NCBI GenBank assembly: GCA_030674155.1
Contig: CM060318.1
Span: 2,422,089 to 2,459,588, forward strand
Length of the DNA stretch: 37,500 bases
Direction: 5' to 3'
Source: Stramonita haemastoma
Lineage: Eukaryota; Mollusca; Gastropoda; Neogastropoda; Muricidae
The notes beneath the pieces were generated by a model. That model was not told the DNA's origin. It worked only from the letters and a program-made list of their open reading frames with translations, and did not search any database. This document shows positions 1 to 12,624 of the stretch, piece after piece. Both the position numbers and the translations under genes were made by a program. The first letter of the stretch is position 1. Every line of letters starts with the position of its first letter.

Positions 1-289
1 AAAAATACTATAGAATGTAAATAGATCTGAGGCCACAAGCAGTATTAAAGGGTGCCATAGTCAACTTGTGTGTGCCATAGTTCTGCAGTGTCTTTCCATA
101 TTGTCTTCTAGTCACCTTCTTAGTGCCATACTTCTACACTCCCATAGTACTCTAATGTACCATAGGCAAATGACTGTGCCAATGTTTCTCAGTGCCATAG
201 CTTTGCAGTGCCATAGTTTTCACAGGTGCTCAACTCAAATCTCTGTGCCATAGTTTTTACAAGTGATAAACGTGATATCCCTGTCCATA

Positions 290-530
290 ATTTGAGCAGC
301 TGCTAAACGTGATATCTGTGCCATAGTTTTCATAGGTGCTGAACGTGATATCCCTGTGCCGTAATTTTCACAGGTGCTAAACGTGATATTTTTGTGCCAT
401 AGATTTCATAGGTGCTAAACGTGATATTTTTGTGCCATAGTTTTTACAGGTGCTAAACGTGATATCTCTGTACCATAGTTTTCACAGGTGCTAAAAGTGA
501 TATCTCTGTGCCATAATCTCAGGTGCCATA
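290..530. repeat. 38-bp minisatellite block inside satellite unit (example, unit 1)
   Basis: A tandem block of about 37-38 bp repeats built on GTGCCATAGTTTTCACAGG followed by TGCTAAACGTGATATCTCT. The same block recurs in every unit, for example 3480-3660, 4490-4890, 5730-6010, 6850-7130, 7920-8120, 8960-9250 and 10,090-10,370. Copy number differs between units and accounts for much of the unit length variation. Confidence 0.85.
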
Positions 531-3500
531 TATGGAATTTGAGTGCCATAAGAATTCAGATCGAGAATTCATATCAGTCACTTTTATCATCTCATATACA
601 GAGAAATTACCCCCCCCCCCCTCTCCTTGTCTTCCATATTTCTCCAGAATACCCACCAGACGTAAGCTATAGCCAGGAAAAAGCCAATTATCAATTATGT
701 CAGAAAGTCAGGACAGAGACAGCAACAACTACAGTCAGAAACACAGTGAATATGACAGAGAGAAAATGGCTGTAATAGAAAGACATTAGAAAAATCAGTT
801 GTAAAACCTGTGCATTTTATACAGTTAAAGATCCCCTAATTTTTAAACCCTACTTCATCTTAATGACCATTGATGGTAACACAAAATCTGCTTTCGTTTT
901 CAATGTCTCTCGTTGGCATAATGCAGCTGCTTCGAAAATGAGACAGTGGTAACATATGAAATAGCTGACAATTGATATTGAAAATGAAAAAATCTCGGAG
1001 ATGTAACACAGAAAAAGACAAATTGAAAGATAGAAAGCAGACATACACAATAGACCAAAACTGTGGCCAATGATGAGAAAGGGAATACCCCTGTGATCAA
1101 AAAATACTATAGAATGTAAATAGATCTGAGGCCACAAGCAGTATTAAAGGGTGCCATAGTCAACTTGTGTGTGCCATAGTTCTGCAGTGTCTTTCCCATA
1201 GTGTCTTCTAGTCACCTTCTTAGTGCCATACTATTACACTACCATAGTATTCTAACGTACCATAGGAAAATAACAGTGCCAAAGTTTCTCAGTGCCATAC
1301 TTTGCAGTGCCATAGTTTTCACAGGTGCTCAACTCAAATCTCTGTGCCATAGTTTTTACAAGTGATAAACGTGATTCCTGTCCATAATTTTGCAGCTGCT
1401 AAACGTGATATCTGTGCCATAGTTTTATAGTGCTAACGTGATATCCTGTGCAAATTTTCACAGGTGCTAAACGTGATATTTTGTGCCATAGTTTCATAGG
1501 TGCTAAACGTGATATTTTTGTGCCATAGTTTTCACAGTGCTAAACGTGATATCTCTGTACCATAGTTCACAGGTGCAAAAGTGATATCTTGTGCCATATC
1601 TCAGTGCCATAATGGAATTGATCATAAGATCAGATGAGAATTCATATCAGTCACTTTTATCATCTCATATACAGAGAAATTACCCCCCCCCCCCCACTCC
1701 CCCCCCCTCTTTGTCTTCCATATTTCTCCAGAATACCCACCAGACGTAAGCTATAGCCAGGAAAAAGCCAATTATCAATTATGTCAAAAGTCAGGACAGA
1801 GACAGCAACAACTACAGTCAGAAACACAGTGAATATGACAGAGAGAAAATGGCTGTAATAGAAAGACATTACAAAAATCAGTTGTAAAACCTGTGCATTT
1901 TATACAGTTAAAGATCCCCTATTTTAAACCCTAGTTCATCTTAATGACCATTGATGGTAACACAAAATCTGTTTCGTTTTCAATGTCTCTCGTTGGCATA
2001 ATGCAGCTGCCTCGAAAATGAGACAGTGGTAGCATATGAAATAGCTGACAATTGATATTGAAAATGAAAAAATCTCGAGATGTAACACAGAAAAAGACAA
2101 ATTGAAAGATAGAAAGCAGACATACACAATAGACCAAAACTGTGGCCAATGATGAGAAAGGGAATACCCCTGTGATCAAAAAATACTATACAATGTAAAT
2201 AGATCTGAGGCCACAAGCAGTATTAAAGGGTGCCATAGTCAACTTGTGTGTGCCATAGTTCTGCAGTGTCTTTCCATATGTCTTCTAGTCACCTTCTTAG
2301 TGCCATACTATTACACTACCATAGTATTCTAACGTACCATAGGAAAATAACAGTGCCAAAGTTTCTCAGTGCCATAGTCTCATTTCAAGTGCCATTTAGT
2401 TTTACAGGTGCGTAAACATCAAATATCTGTGCCATAGTTTTTACAAGTGATAAACGTGATATCCCTGTCCATAATTTTTAGCAGCTGCTAAACGTGATAT
2501 CTGTGCCATATTTTTACAAGTGCTAAACGTGATATCTTTTTTGCTGCATAGTGTTTTCAACAAGGTGCTAAAACGTGATAATCTCAGTGCAAGTTTTGTC
2601 AACAGTGCTAAAGATAGTGATTAATCTATGATGGCCATAATCTCAGGTGCCATATATGGAATTTGAGTGCCATAAGAATTCAGATCGAGAATTCATATCA
2701 GTCACTTTTATCATCTCAATACAGAGAAATTACCCCCCCCCCAAATGCCCCCCCCACCCCACCCCTCTCCTTGTCTCCATATTTCTCCAGAATACCCACC
2801 AGCCGTAAGCTATAGCCAGGAAAAAGCCAATTATCAATTATGTCAGAAAGTCAGGACAGAGACAGCAACAACTACAGTCAGAAACACAGTGAATATGACA
2901 GAGAGAAAATGGCTGTAATAGAAAGACATTAAAAATCAGTTGTAAAACCTGTGCATTTTATACAGTTAAAGATCCCTAATTTTAAACCCTAGTTCATCTT
3001 AATGACCATTGATGGTAACACAAAATCTGCTTTCGTTTTCAATGTCTCTCGTTGGCATAATGCAGCTGCCCGAAAATGAGACAGTGGTAACATATGAAAT
3101 AGCTGACAATTGATATTAAAATGAAAAAATCTCGGAGATGTAACACAGAAAAAGACAAATTGAAAGATAGAAAGCAGACATACACAATAGACCAAAACTG
3201 TGGCCAATGATGAGAAAGGGAATACCCCTGTGATCAAAAAATACTATACAATGTAAATAGATCTGAGGCCACAAGCAGTATAAAGGGTGCCATAGTCAAC
3301 TTGTGTGTGCCATAGTTTCTTTCCTAGTGTCTTCTAGTCACTCTTAGTGCCATACTATTACACACCATAGTATTCAACGTCCAAGGAAAATAACAGTGCC
3401 AAAGTTTCTCAGTGCCATAGCTTGCAGTGCATAGTTTTCACAGGTCTTAACTCAAATCTCTGTGCCATAGTTTTTACAAGTGATAAACGTGATATCCCCT

Positions 3501-4494
3501 CATATTAGCAGCTGCTAAACTGATATCTGTGCCATAGTTTTCATAGGTGCTAAACGTGATATTTTTGTGCCATAGTTTTCACAGGTGCTAAACGTGATAT
3601 CTCTGTACCATACTTTTCACAGGTGCTAAAGGATATCTCTGTGCCATAATCTCAGGTGCCATATATGGAATTTGAGTGCCATAAGAATTCAGATCGAGAA
3701 TTCAGATCAGTCACTTTTATCATCTCATATACAGAGAAATTACCCCCCCCCCCCCAACTGCCCCCTCCCCCTCTCCTTGTCTTCCATATTTCTCCAGAAC
3801 ACCCACCAGATGTAAGCTATAGCCAGGAAAAAGCCAATTATCAATTATGTCAGAAAGTCAGGACAGAGACAGCAACAACTACAGTCAGAAACACAGTGAA
3901 TATGACAGAGAGAAAATGGCTGTAATCGAAAGACATTACAAAAATCAGTTGTAAAACCTGTGCATTTTATACAGTTAAAGATCCCCTAATTTTTAAACCC
4001 TAGTTCATCTTAATGACCATTGATGGTAACACAAAATCTGCTTTTGTTTTCAATGTCTCTCGTTGGCAGAATGCAGCTGCCTCGAAAATGAGACAGTGGT
4101 AACATATGAAATAGCTGACAATTGATATTGAAAATGAAAAAATCTCGGAGATGTAACACAGAAAAAGACAAATTGAAAGATAGAAAGCAGACATACACAA
4201 TAGACCAAAACTGTGGGCAATGATGAGAAAGGGAATACTCCTGTGATCAAAAATACTATACAATGTAAATAGATCTGAGGCCACAAGCAGTATTAAAGGG
4301 TGCCATAGTCAACTTGTGTGTGCCATAGTTCTGCAGTGTCTTTCCATAGTGTCTTCTAGTCACCTTCTTAGTGCCATACTATTACACTACCATAGTATTC
4401 TAACGTACCATAGGAAAATAACACGTGCCAAAGTTTCTCAGTGCCATAGCTTTGCAGTGCCATAGTTTTCACAGGTGCTCAACTCAAATCTCTG

Positions 4495-4722
4495 TGCCAT
4501 AGTTTTTTACAAGTGATAAACGTGATATCCCTGTCCATAATTTTTGCAGCTGCTAAACGTGATATCTGTGCCATAGTTTTTACAAGTGATAAACGTGATA
4601 TCCCTGTCCATAATTTTTGCAGCTGCTAAACGTGATATCTGTGCCATAGTTTTTACAAGTGATAAACGTGATATCCCTGTCCATAATTTTAGCAGCTGCT
4701 ATACGTGATATCTGTGCCATAG
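4495..4722. repeat. Triplicated 74-bp dimer in satellite unit 5
   Basis: Two 37-bp variants form a dimer: one carries TTTTTACAAGTGATAAACG, the other TTTTTGCAGCTGCTAAACG. The dimer is repeated three times in a row here but occurs once in most other units. This explains why the unit starting at 4249 is the longest (1230 bp). It looks like unequal exchange or slippage at the dimer scale. Confidence 0.8.
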
Positions 4723-7700
4723 TTTTCATAGGTGCTGAACGTGATATCGCTGTGCCATAATTTTCACAGGTGCTAAACGTGATATTTTTGTGCCATAGAT
4801 TTCATAGGTGCTAAACGTGATATTTTTGTGCCATAGTTTTCACAGGTGCTAAAATGATATCTCTGTGCCCATAATCTCAGGTGCCATATATGGAATTTGA
4901 GTGCCATAAGAATTCAGATCGAGAATTCAGATCAGTCACTTTTATCATCTCATATACAGAGAAATTACCCACCCCACCAACTGCCCCCCCCCCCCCCCCC
5001 TCTCCTTGTCTTCCATATTTCTCCAGAATACCCACCACACGTAAGCTATAGCCAGGAAAAGCCAATTATCTATTATGTCAGAAAGTCAGGACAGAGACAG
5101 CAACAACTACAGTCAGAAACACAGTGAATATGACAGAGAGAAAATGGCTGTAATATGAAAGACATTACAAAAATCAGTTGTAAAACCTGTGCATTTTATA
5201 CAGTTAAAGATCCCCTAATTTTAAAACCCTAGTTCATCTTAATGACCATTGATGGTAACACAAAATCTGCTTTCGTTTTCAATGTCTCTCGTTGGCATAA
5301 TGCAGCTGCACCGAAAATGAGACAGTGGTAACATATGAAATAGCTTACAATTGATATTAAAAATGAAAAAATCTCGGAGATGTAACACAGAAAAAGACAA
5401 ATTGAAAGATAGAAAGCAGACATACACAATAGACCAAAACTGTGGCCAATGATGAGAAAGGGAATACCCCTGTGATCAAAAAATACTATACAATGTAAAT
5501 AGATCTGAGGCCACAAGCAGTATTAAAGGGTGCCATAGTCAACTTGTGTGTGCCATAGTTCTGCAGTGTCTTTCCATAGTGTCTTCTAGTCACATTCTTA
5601 GTGCCATACTTCTACACTGCCATAGTATTCTAACGTACCATAGCAAGATGAATGTGCCAATGTTTCTCAGTACCATTCCTTTCCAGTGCCATAGTTTTCA
5701 CGGGTGCTCAATTCAAATCTCTGTGCCATAGTTTTCACATGTGCTAAACGTATTATCCCTGTGCCATAATTTTGGCAGCTGCTAAACGTGATATCTGTGA
5801 TATAGTTTTCATAGGTGCTGAACGTGATATCCCTGTGCCATAATTTTCACAGGTACTAAACGTGATATTTTTGTGTCATAGATTCATAGGTGCTAAACGT
5901 GATATTTTTGTGCCATAGTTTTCACAGGTGCTAAACGTGATATCTCTGTACCATACTTTTCACAGGTGCTAAAAGTGATATCTCTGTGCCATAATCTCAG
6001 GTGCCATAGATGGAATTTGAGTGCCATAAGAATTCAGATCGAGAATTCATATCAGTCACTTTTATCATCTCATATACAGAGAAATTACCCCCCCCCCCCC
6101 CCCAACTGCCCCCCCCCCCCTCTCCTTGTCTTCCATATTTCTCCAGAATACCCACCAGACGTAAGCTATAGCCAGGAAAAAGCCAATTATCGATTATGTC
6201 AGAAAGTCAGGACAGAGACAGCAACAACTACAGTCAGAAACACAGTGAATATGACAGAGAGAAAATGGCTGTAATAGAAAGACATTAGAAAAATCAGTTG
6301 TAAAACCTGTGCATTTTATACAGTTAAAGATCCCCTAATTTTTAAACCCTAGTTCATCTTAATGACCATTGATGGTAACACAAAATCTGCTTTCGTTTTC
6401 AATGTCTCTCGTTGGCATAATGCAGCAACCTCGAAAATGAGACAGTGGTAACATATGAAATAGCTGACAATTGATATTGAAGATGAAAAAATCTCGGAGA
6501 TGTAACACAGAAAAAGACAAATTGAAAGATAGAAAGCAGACATACACAATAGACTAAAACTGTGGCCAATGATGAGAAAGGGAATACCCCTGTGATCAAA
6601 AAATACTATACAATGTAAATAGATCTGAGGCCACAAGCAGTATTAAAGGGTGCCATAGTCAACTTGTGTGTGCCATAGTTCTGCAGTGTCTTTCCATAGT
6701 GTCTTCTAGTCACATTCCTAGTGCCATACTTCTACACTGCCATAGTATTCTAACGTACCCTAGCAAAATGAATGTGCCAAAGTTTTTCAGTACCATTCCT
6801 TTGCAGTGCCATAGTTTTCACGGGTGCTCAATTCAAATCTCTGTGCCATAGTTTTCACATGTGCTAAACGTATTATCCCTGTGCCATAATTTTGGCAGCT
6901 GCTCAACGTGATATCTGTGCCATAGTTTTCATAGGTGCTGATCGTGATATCCCTGTGCCATACTTTTCACAGGTGCAAAACGTGATATTTTTGTGGCAAA
7001 GTTTCATAGGTGTTAGTCGTGATATTTTTGTGCCATAGTTTTCACAGGTGCTAAACGTGATATCTCTGTACCATACTTTTCACAGGTGCTAAAAGTGATA
7101 TCTCTGTGCCATAATCTCAGGTGCCATATATGGAATTTGAGTGCCATAAGAATTCAGATCGAGAATTCATATCAGTCAATTTTATCATCTCATATACAGA
7201 GAAATTACCCCCCCCCCCCCCAACTGCCTCCCCCCTCCTCTCCCTGTCTTCCATATTTCTCCCGAGCACCCACCAGATGTAAGGTATAGCCAGAATAAAG
7301 CCAATTATCAATTATGTCAGAAAGTCAGGACAGAGACAGCAACAACACAGTCAGAAACACAGTGAATATGACAGAGAGAAAATGGCTGTAATAGAAAGAC
7401 ATTAGAAAAATCAGCTGTAAAACCTGTGCATTTTATACAGTAAAAGATCCCCTAATTTTTAAACCCTAGTTCATCTTAACGACCATTGATGGTAACACAA
7501 AATCTGCTTTCGTTTTCAATGTCTCTCGTTGGCATAATGCAGCTGCCTCGAAAATGAGACAGTGGTAACATATGAAATAGCTGACAATTGAAAATGAAAA
7601 AATCTCAGAGATATAACACAGAAAAAGACAAATTGAAAGATAGAAAGCAGACATACACAATAGACCAAAACTGTGGCCAATGATGAGAAAGGGAATACCC

Positions 7701-10700
7701 CTGTGATCAAAAAATACTATACAATGTAAATAGATCTCAGGCCACAAGCAGTATTAAAGGGTGCCATAGTCAACTTGTGTGTGCCATAGTTCTGCAGTGT
7801 CTTTCCATAGTGTCTTCTAGTCACCTTCTTAGTGCCATACTATTACACTACCATAGTATTCTAACGTACCCTAGCAAAATGACTGTGCCAATGTTTCTCA
7901 GTGCCATTCCTTTGCAGTGCCATAGTTTTCATAGGTGCTAAATGTGATATTTTTGTGCCATAATTTTCACAGGTGCTAAACGTGATATTTTTGTGCCATA
8001 GATTTTATAGGTGCTAAACGTGATATTTTTGTGTCATAGTTTTCACAGGTGCTAAATGTGATATCTCTGTACCATAAGTTTTCACAGGTGCTAAACATGA
8101 TATCTCTGTGCCATAATCTGAGGTGCCATATATGGAATTTGAGTTCCATAAGAATTCAGATCGAGAAATCATATCAGTCACTTTTATCATCTCAATACAG
8201 AGAAATTCGCCCCCCCCCCCCCCCCCATTTGCCCCCCCCCCCCCCCCCTCTCCCTGTCTTCCATATTTCTCCAGAACACCCACCAGATGTAAGGTATAGC
8301 CAGGAAAAAGCCAATTTTAATTATGTCAGAAAGTCAGGACAGAGACAGCAACAAAAACAGTCAGAAACACAGTGAATATGACAGAGAGAAAATGGCTGTA
8401 ATAGAAAGACATTACAAAAATCTGTTGTAAAACCTGTGCATTTTATACAGTAGAAGATCCCCTAATTTTAAACCTAGTTCATCTTACTGACCATTCATGG
8501 TAACACAAAATCTATTTCGTTTTCAATGTCTCTCGATGCCATAATGCAGCTGCCCCAAAAATGAGACAGTGGTGGCATATGAAATAGCTGACAATTGATA
8601 TTGAAAATGAAAAAGTCTCGGAGATGTAACACAGAAATAGACAAATTGAAAGATAGAAAGCAGACATACACAATAGACCAAAACTGTGGCCAATGATGAG
8701 AAAGGGAATACCCCTGTGATCAAAAAATACTATACAATGTAAATAGATCTGAGGCCACAAGCAGTATTAAAGGGTGCCATAGTCAACTTGTGTGTGCCAT
8801 AGTTTCTGCAGTGTCTTTCCATAGTGTCTTCTAGTCACCTTCTTAGTGCCATACTTCTACACTGCCATAGTATTCTAACGTACCTTAGCAAAATGACAGT
8901 GCCAAAGTTTCTCAGTGCCATTCCTTTGCAGTGCCATAGTTTTCACAGGTGCTCAACTCAAATCTCTGTGCCATAGTTTTTACAAGTGATAAACGTGATA
9001 TCCCTGTGCCATAATTTTAGCAGCTGCTAAACGTGATATCTGTGCCATAGTTTTCATAGGTGCTGAACGTGATATCCCTTTGCCATAATTTTCACAGGTG
9101 CTAAACGTGATATTTTTGTGCCATAGATTTCATAGGTGCTAAACGTGATATTTTTGTGCCATAGTTTTCACAGGTACTAAACGTGATATCTCTGTACCAT
9201 AGTTTTCACAGGTGCTAAAAGTGATATCTCTGTGCCATAATCTCAGGTGCCATAGATGGAATTTGAGTGCCATAAGAATTCAGATCGAGAATTCATATCA
9301 GTCACTTTTATCATCTCACATACAGAGAAATTACCCACCCCCCCAACCTGCCCCCCCCCCCCTCTCCTTGTCTTCCATATTTCTCCAGAATACCCACCAG
9401 CCGTAAGCTATATAGCCAGGAAAAAGCCAATTATCAATTATGTCAGAAAGTCAGGACAGAGACAGCAACAACTACAGTCAGAAACACAGTGAATATGACA
9501 GAGAGAAAATGGCTGTAATAGAAAGACATTACAAAAATCAGTTGTAAAACCTGTGCATTTTATACAGTTAAAGATCCCCTAATTTTTAAACCCTAGTTCA
9601 TCTTAATGACCATTGATGGTAACACAAAATCTCCTTTCGTTTTCAATGTCTCTCGATGGCATAATCCAGCTGCCTCAAAAATGACAGTAGTGGCATATGA
9701 AATAGCTGACAATTGATATTGAAAATGAAAAAATGTCGGAGATGTAACACAGAAAGAGACAAATTGAAAGATAGAAAGCAGACATACACAATAGACCAAA
9801 ACTGTGGCCAATGATGAGGAAGGGAATACCCCTGTGATCAAAAAATACTATACAATGTAAATAGATCTGAGGCCACAAGCAGTATTAAAGGGTGCCATAG
9901 TCAACTTGTGTGTGCCATAGTTCTGCAGTGTCTTTCCATAGTGTCTTCTAGTCACATTCTTAGTGCCATACTTCTACACTACCATAGTAATTCTAACGTA
10001 CCATAGGAAAATGACAATGCCAAAGTTTCTCAGTGCCATTCCTTTGCAGTGCCATAGTTTTCACAGGTGCTCAACTCAAATCTCTGTGCCATAGTTTTCA
10101 CAAGTCATAAACGTATTATCCCTGTGCATAATTTTAGCAGCTGCTAAACGTTATATCTGTACCATAGTTTTCATTGGTACTAAACGTGATAGTTTGTGCC
10201 ATAATTTTCACAGGTGCTAAACGTGATATTTTTGTGCCATAGTTTTCATAGGTGTTAATCGTGATATTTTTGTGCCATAGTTTTCACAGGTGCTAAACAT
10301 GATATTTCTGTACCATAGTTTTCACAGGTGCTAAAAGTGATATCTCTGTGCCATAATCTCAGGTGCCACATATGGAATTTGAGTGCCATTAGAATTCAGA
10401 TGGAGAATTCATATCAGTCACTTTTATCATCTCATATACAGAGAAATTCACCCCCCCATCTCCCCCCCCCCCTCTCCCTGTCTTCCATATTTCTCCAGAA
10501 ATCCACCAGATGTAAGTTTTAGTCAGGAAAAAGCCAATTATCAATTATGTCAGAAAGTCAGGACAGAGAGGGCAACAACTACAGTCAGAAACACAGTGAA
10601 TATGACAAAGAGAAAATGGCTGTAATAGAAAGACATTACAAAAATCAGTTGTAAAACCTGTGCATTTTATACAGTAAAAGATCCCCTCATTTTTGAAACC

Positions 10701-11175
10701 CTAGTTCATCTTACTGACCATTGATGGTAACAAAAAATCTGCTTTCGTTTTCAATGTCTCTCATTGGCGTAATGCAGCTGCCCGAAAATGAGACAGTGGT
10801 GGCATATGAATAGCTGACAATTGATATTGAAAATGAAAAAATCTCGGAGATGTAACACAGAAAAGACAAATTGAAAGATAGAAAAGCAGACATACACAAT
10901 AGACCAAAACTGTGGCCAATGATGAGAAAGGGAATACCCCTGTGATCAAAAAATACTATACAATGTAAATAGATCTGAGGCCACAAGCAGTATTAAAGGG
11001 TGCCATAGTCAACTTGTGTGTGCCATAGTTCTGCAGTGTCTTTCCATAGTGTCTTCTAGTCACCTTCTTAGTGCCATACTATTACACTACCATAGTATTC
11101 TAACCTCCCATAGCAAAATGACAGTGCCAAAGTTTCTCAGTGCCATAGCTTTGCAGTGCTATAGTTTTCACAGGT

Positions 11176-11831
11176 AATTGTGACACAGTTCGTCCCAATG
11201 ACACAGTTTGTCGTAATTTGCGACAAACTGTATCGATCCCCCCGGGGGCTCGACACACTTCATCGTAAATTACGACGAACTGCGTTAGCCCCCCCTCCAA
11301 TGTAAAAACGCAACAACAACATATTTTAATCAATGTAAGTTCAATATAATGCACTACTTCAGCATTTTAGAAGCTTCTCATACATTTTTGTCAACTTTCT
11401 GACTTCAGTTCAAAGTTGTGACAAAGGCGTCAAGGCACTTTGTCACAACCTTAAGCACCAAAATATTGCAATGGCAAAATTACTTAGTATAAAAAAGAAA
11501 TGATAATAAAAATCCTAAGAACTTTTTGCCATTGCATGCTTTTGGTGCTGAGAAGTTGTGATAAAATGCTTTAAGGCACTTTGTGACAACTTTGAACTGA
11601 AGTCAGAACGCTGACCAAAATGTATGAGGAGCTTCTAAAATGCTGAAGTAGTGAGTGCATTATATTGAACTTTTATTGTAAAAAGATATGTTGGGCTTTT
11701 TTTTTTACATGGCGGGACCTAACGCAGTTCGTCATAATTTACGATGAACTGTGTCGAGCCCCCTGGGGGATCGACGCAGTTTGTCGTAATTGCAACGAAC
11801 TGTGTTGTTGGGACAAACTGTGTCAGAACAG
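11176..11831. mobile_element. Foldback (long inverted-repeat) element inserted in the satellite
   Basis: The whole 656-bp block is an imperfect palindrome. The left arm (11176-11487) is the reverse complement of the right arm (11515-11831) with scattered mismatches, leaving a loop of about 27 nt. Matching landmarks are TGACACAGTTCGTCCC at the outer left against GGGACAAACTGTGTCA at the outer right, GGGGGCTCGACAC against GTGTCGAGCCCCC, and CAATGGCAAAA against TTTTTGCCATTG next to the loop. Both sides are satellite 38-mer sequence. AGGT occurs at 11172-11175 and 11832-11835, a possible 4-bp target duplication, although AGGT is also part of the 38-mer. There is no transposase; the short frames in the arms are mirror translations of the repeat. 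It is best called a non-autonomous foldback or MITE-like element of unknown family. Confidence 0.85.
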
Positions 11832-12160
11832 AGGTGCTAAACGTAATATCTCTGTGCCATAGTTTTCACAGGTGCTAAACGTAAAATCTCTGTGCCATAG
11901 TTTTCACAGGTGCTAAACGGGGATCTCTGTGCCATAGTTTTCACAGGTACTAAACGGGGATCTCTGTGCCATAATTTTCACAGGTGCTAAACGGTGATCT
12001 CTGTGCCATAGTTTTCACGGTGCTAAACGGGATCTAGTGCCATAGTATTCAAGGTACAACGGGAATCTTGTGCCATAGTTTTCATATGCTAAACGGGGAT
12101 CTCTGTGCCATAATTTTCACAGGTGCTAAATGTAATATCTCTGTGCCATAATCTCAGGTG
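11832..12160. repeat. Array-edge variant of the 38-bp repeat
   Basis: About nine tandem copies of 33-38 bp follow the foldback element. Several carry CTAAACGGGGATCTCTG where the main array has CTAAACGTGATATCTCTG. The variant is not seen in the ten upstream units, so these edge copies seem to have been homogenised separately. A standard segment (ATGGAATTTGAGTGCCATAAG) follows and satellite similarity fades by about 12,240. Confidence 0.85.
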
Positions 12161-12240
12161 CCATAGATGGAATTTGAGTGCCATAAGAATTCAGATCAAG
12201 AATTTATATTAGTCACTTTTATTATCTTATAAATTATACA

Positions 12241-12480
12241 GATAAATTCAATAGGTTACAAGCCATACATAAAAACGGTAAACATGTCAACATAATATCA
12301 CAGCTATATATACCACAACACAGTATCCAACATCAGCACCCACCCACCCATCACAATAATTATAAAAACCACCCACAAATCTGCATTACCCTCAGCCAGT
12401 CATAAACTTTCCCAAGCAAAATTACAAACACTGATGTATGCACCATAGTACATCCTCATACTGACACAGAGTTTGCATGT
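12241..12480. other. Unassigned AT-rich flank of the satellite
   Basis: This is AT-rich sequence directly after the satellite edge. I see no exon, RNA gene or recognisable element in it. Confidence 0.5.
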
Positions 12481-12496
12481 ACGCAGCATGCTCATG

Positions 12497-12624
12497 AGCG
12501 CGCGCACGCGCGCACACACAAACACAGAAAAGACAACACCCGACACACATACACACACACAGACACACACACAGACACACAGACACACAGACACACAACA
12601 CACACACACACACACACACACACA

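Larger units (their letters stand above)
1..12240. repeat. Higher-order satellite array, about 1.1-kb units
   Basis: Ten complete head-to-tail units and an eleventh are visible. Taking the shared word AAAAATACTATA-CAATG as unit start (G or C at the variable base), units begin at 1, 1100, 2179, 3237, 4249, 5479, 6599, 7710, 8723, 9841 and 10949, giving lengths of 1099, 1079, 1058, 1012, 1230, 1120, 1111, 1013, 1118 and 1108 bp. Each unit opens with about 50 bp of leader, then degenerate GTGCCATAG-spaced sequence, then 38-bp repeats with the core GGTGCTAAACGTGATAT, then a conserved segment of about 550 bp containing a C tract and the word GATCTGAGGCCACAAGCAG at the next junction. The eleventh unit is interrupted by a foldback element and ends near 12,240. 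The left edge lies outside the window. The family is not one I can name. Confidence 0.95.

Noticed and set aside
11100..11862. Similar short proteins on both strands (QFV-IYDE-CRAP) flanking 11,500
   Set aside because: They are mirror translations of the two arms of the foldback palindrome.
290..12160. CENP-B-box-like motif in the satellite
   Set aside because: The 38-mer core does not fit the TTCG....A..CGGG pattern, so no centromere claim is made.
1..12240. A CRISPR-like array (38-bp repeats)
   Set aside because: Repeats abut without unique spacers, and the genome is clearly eukaryotic.
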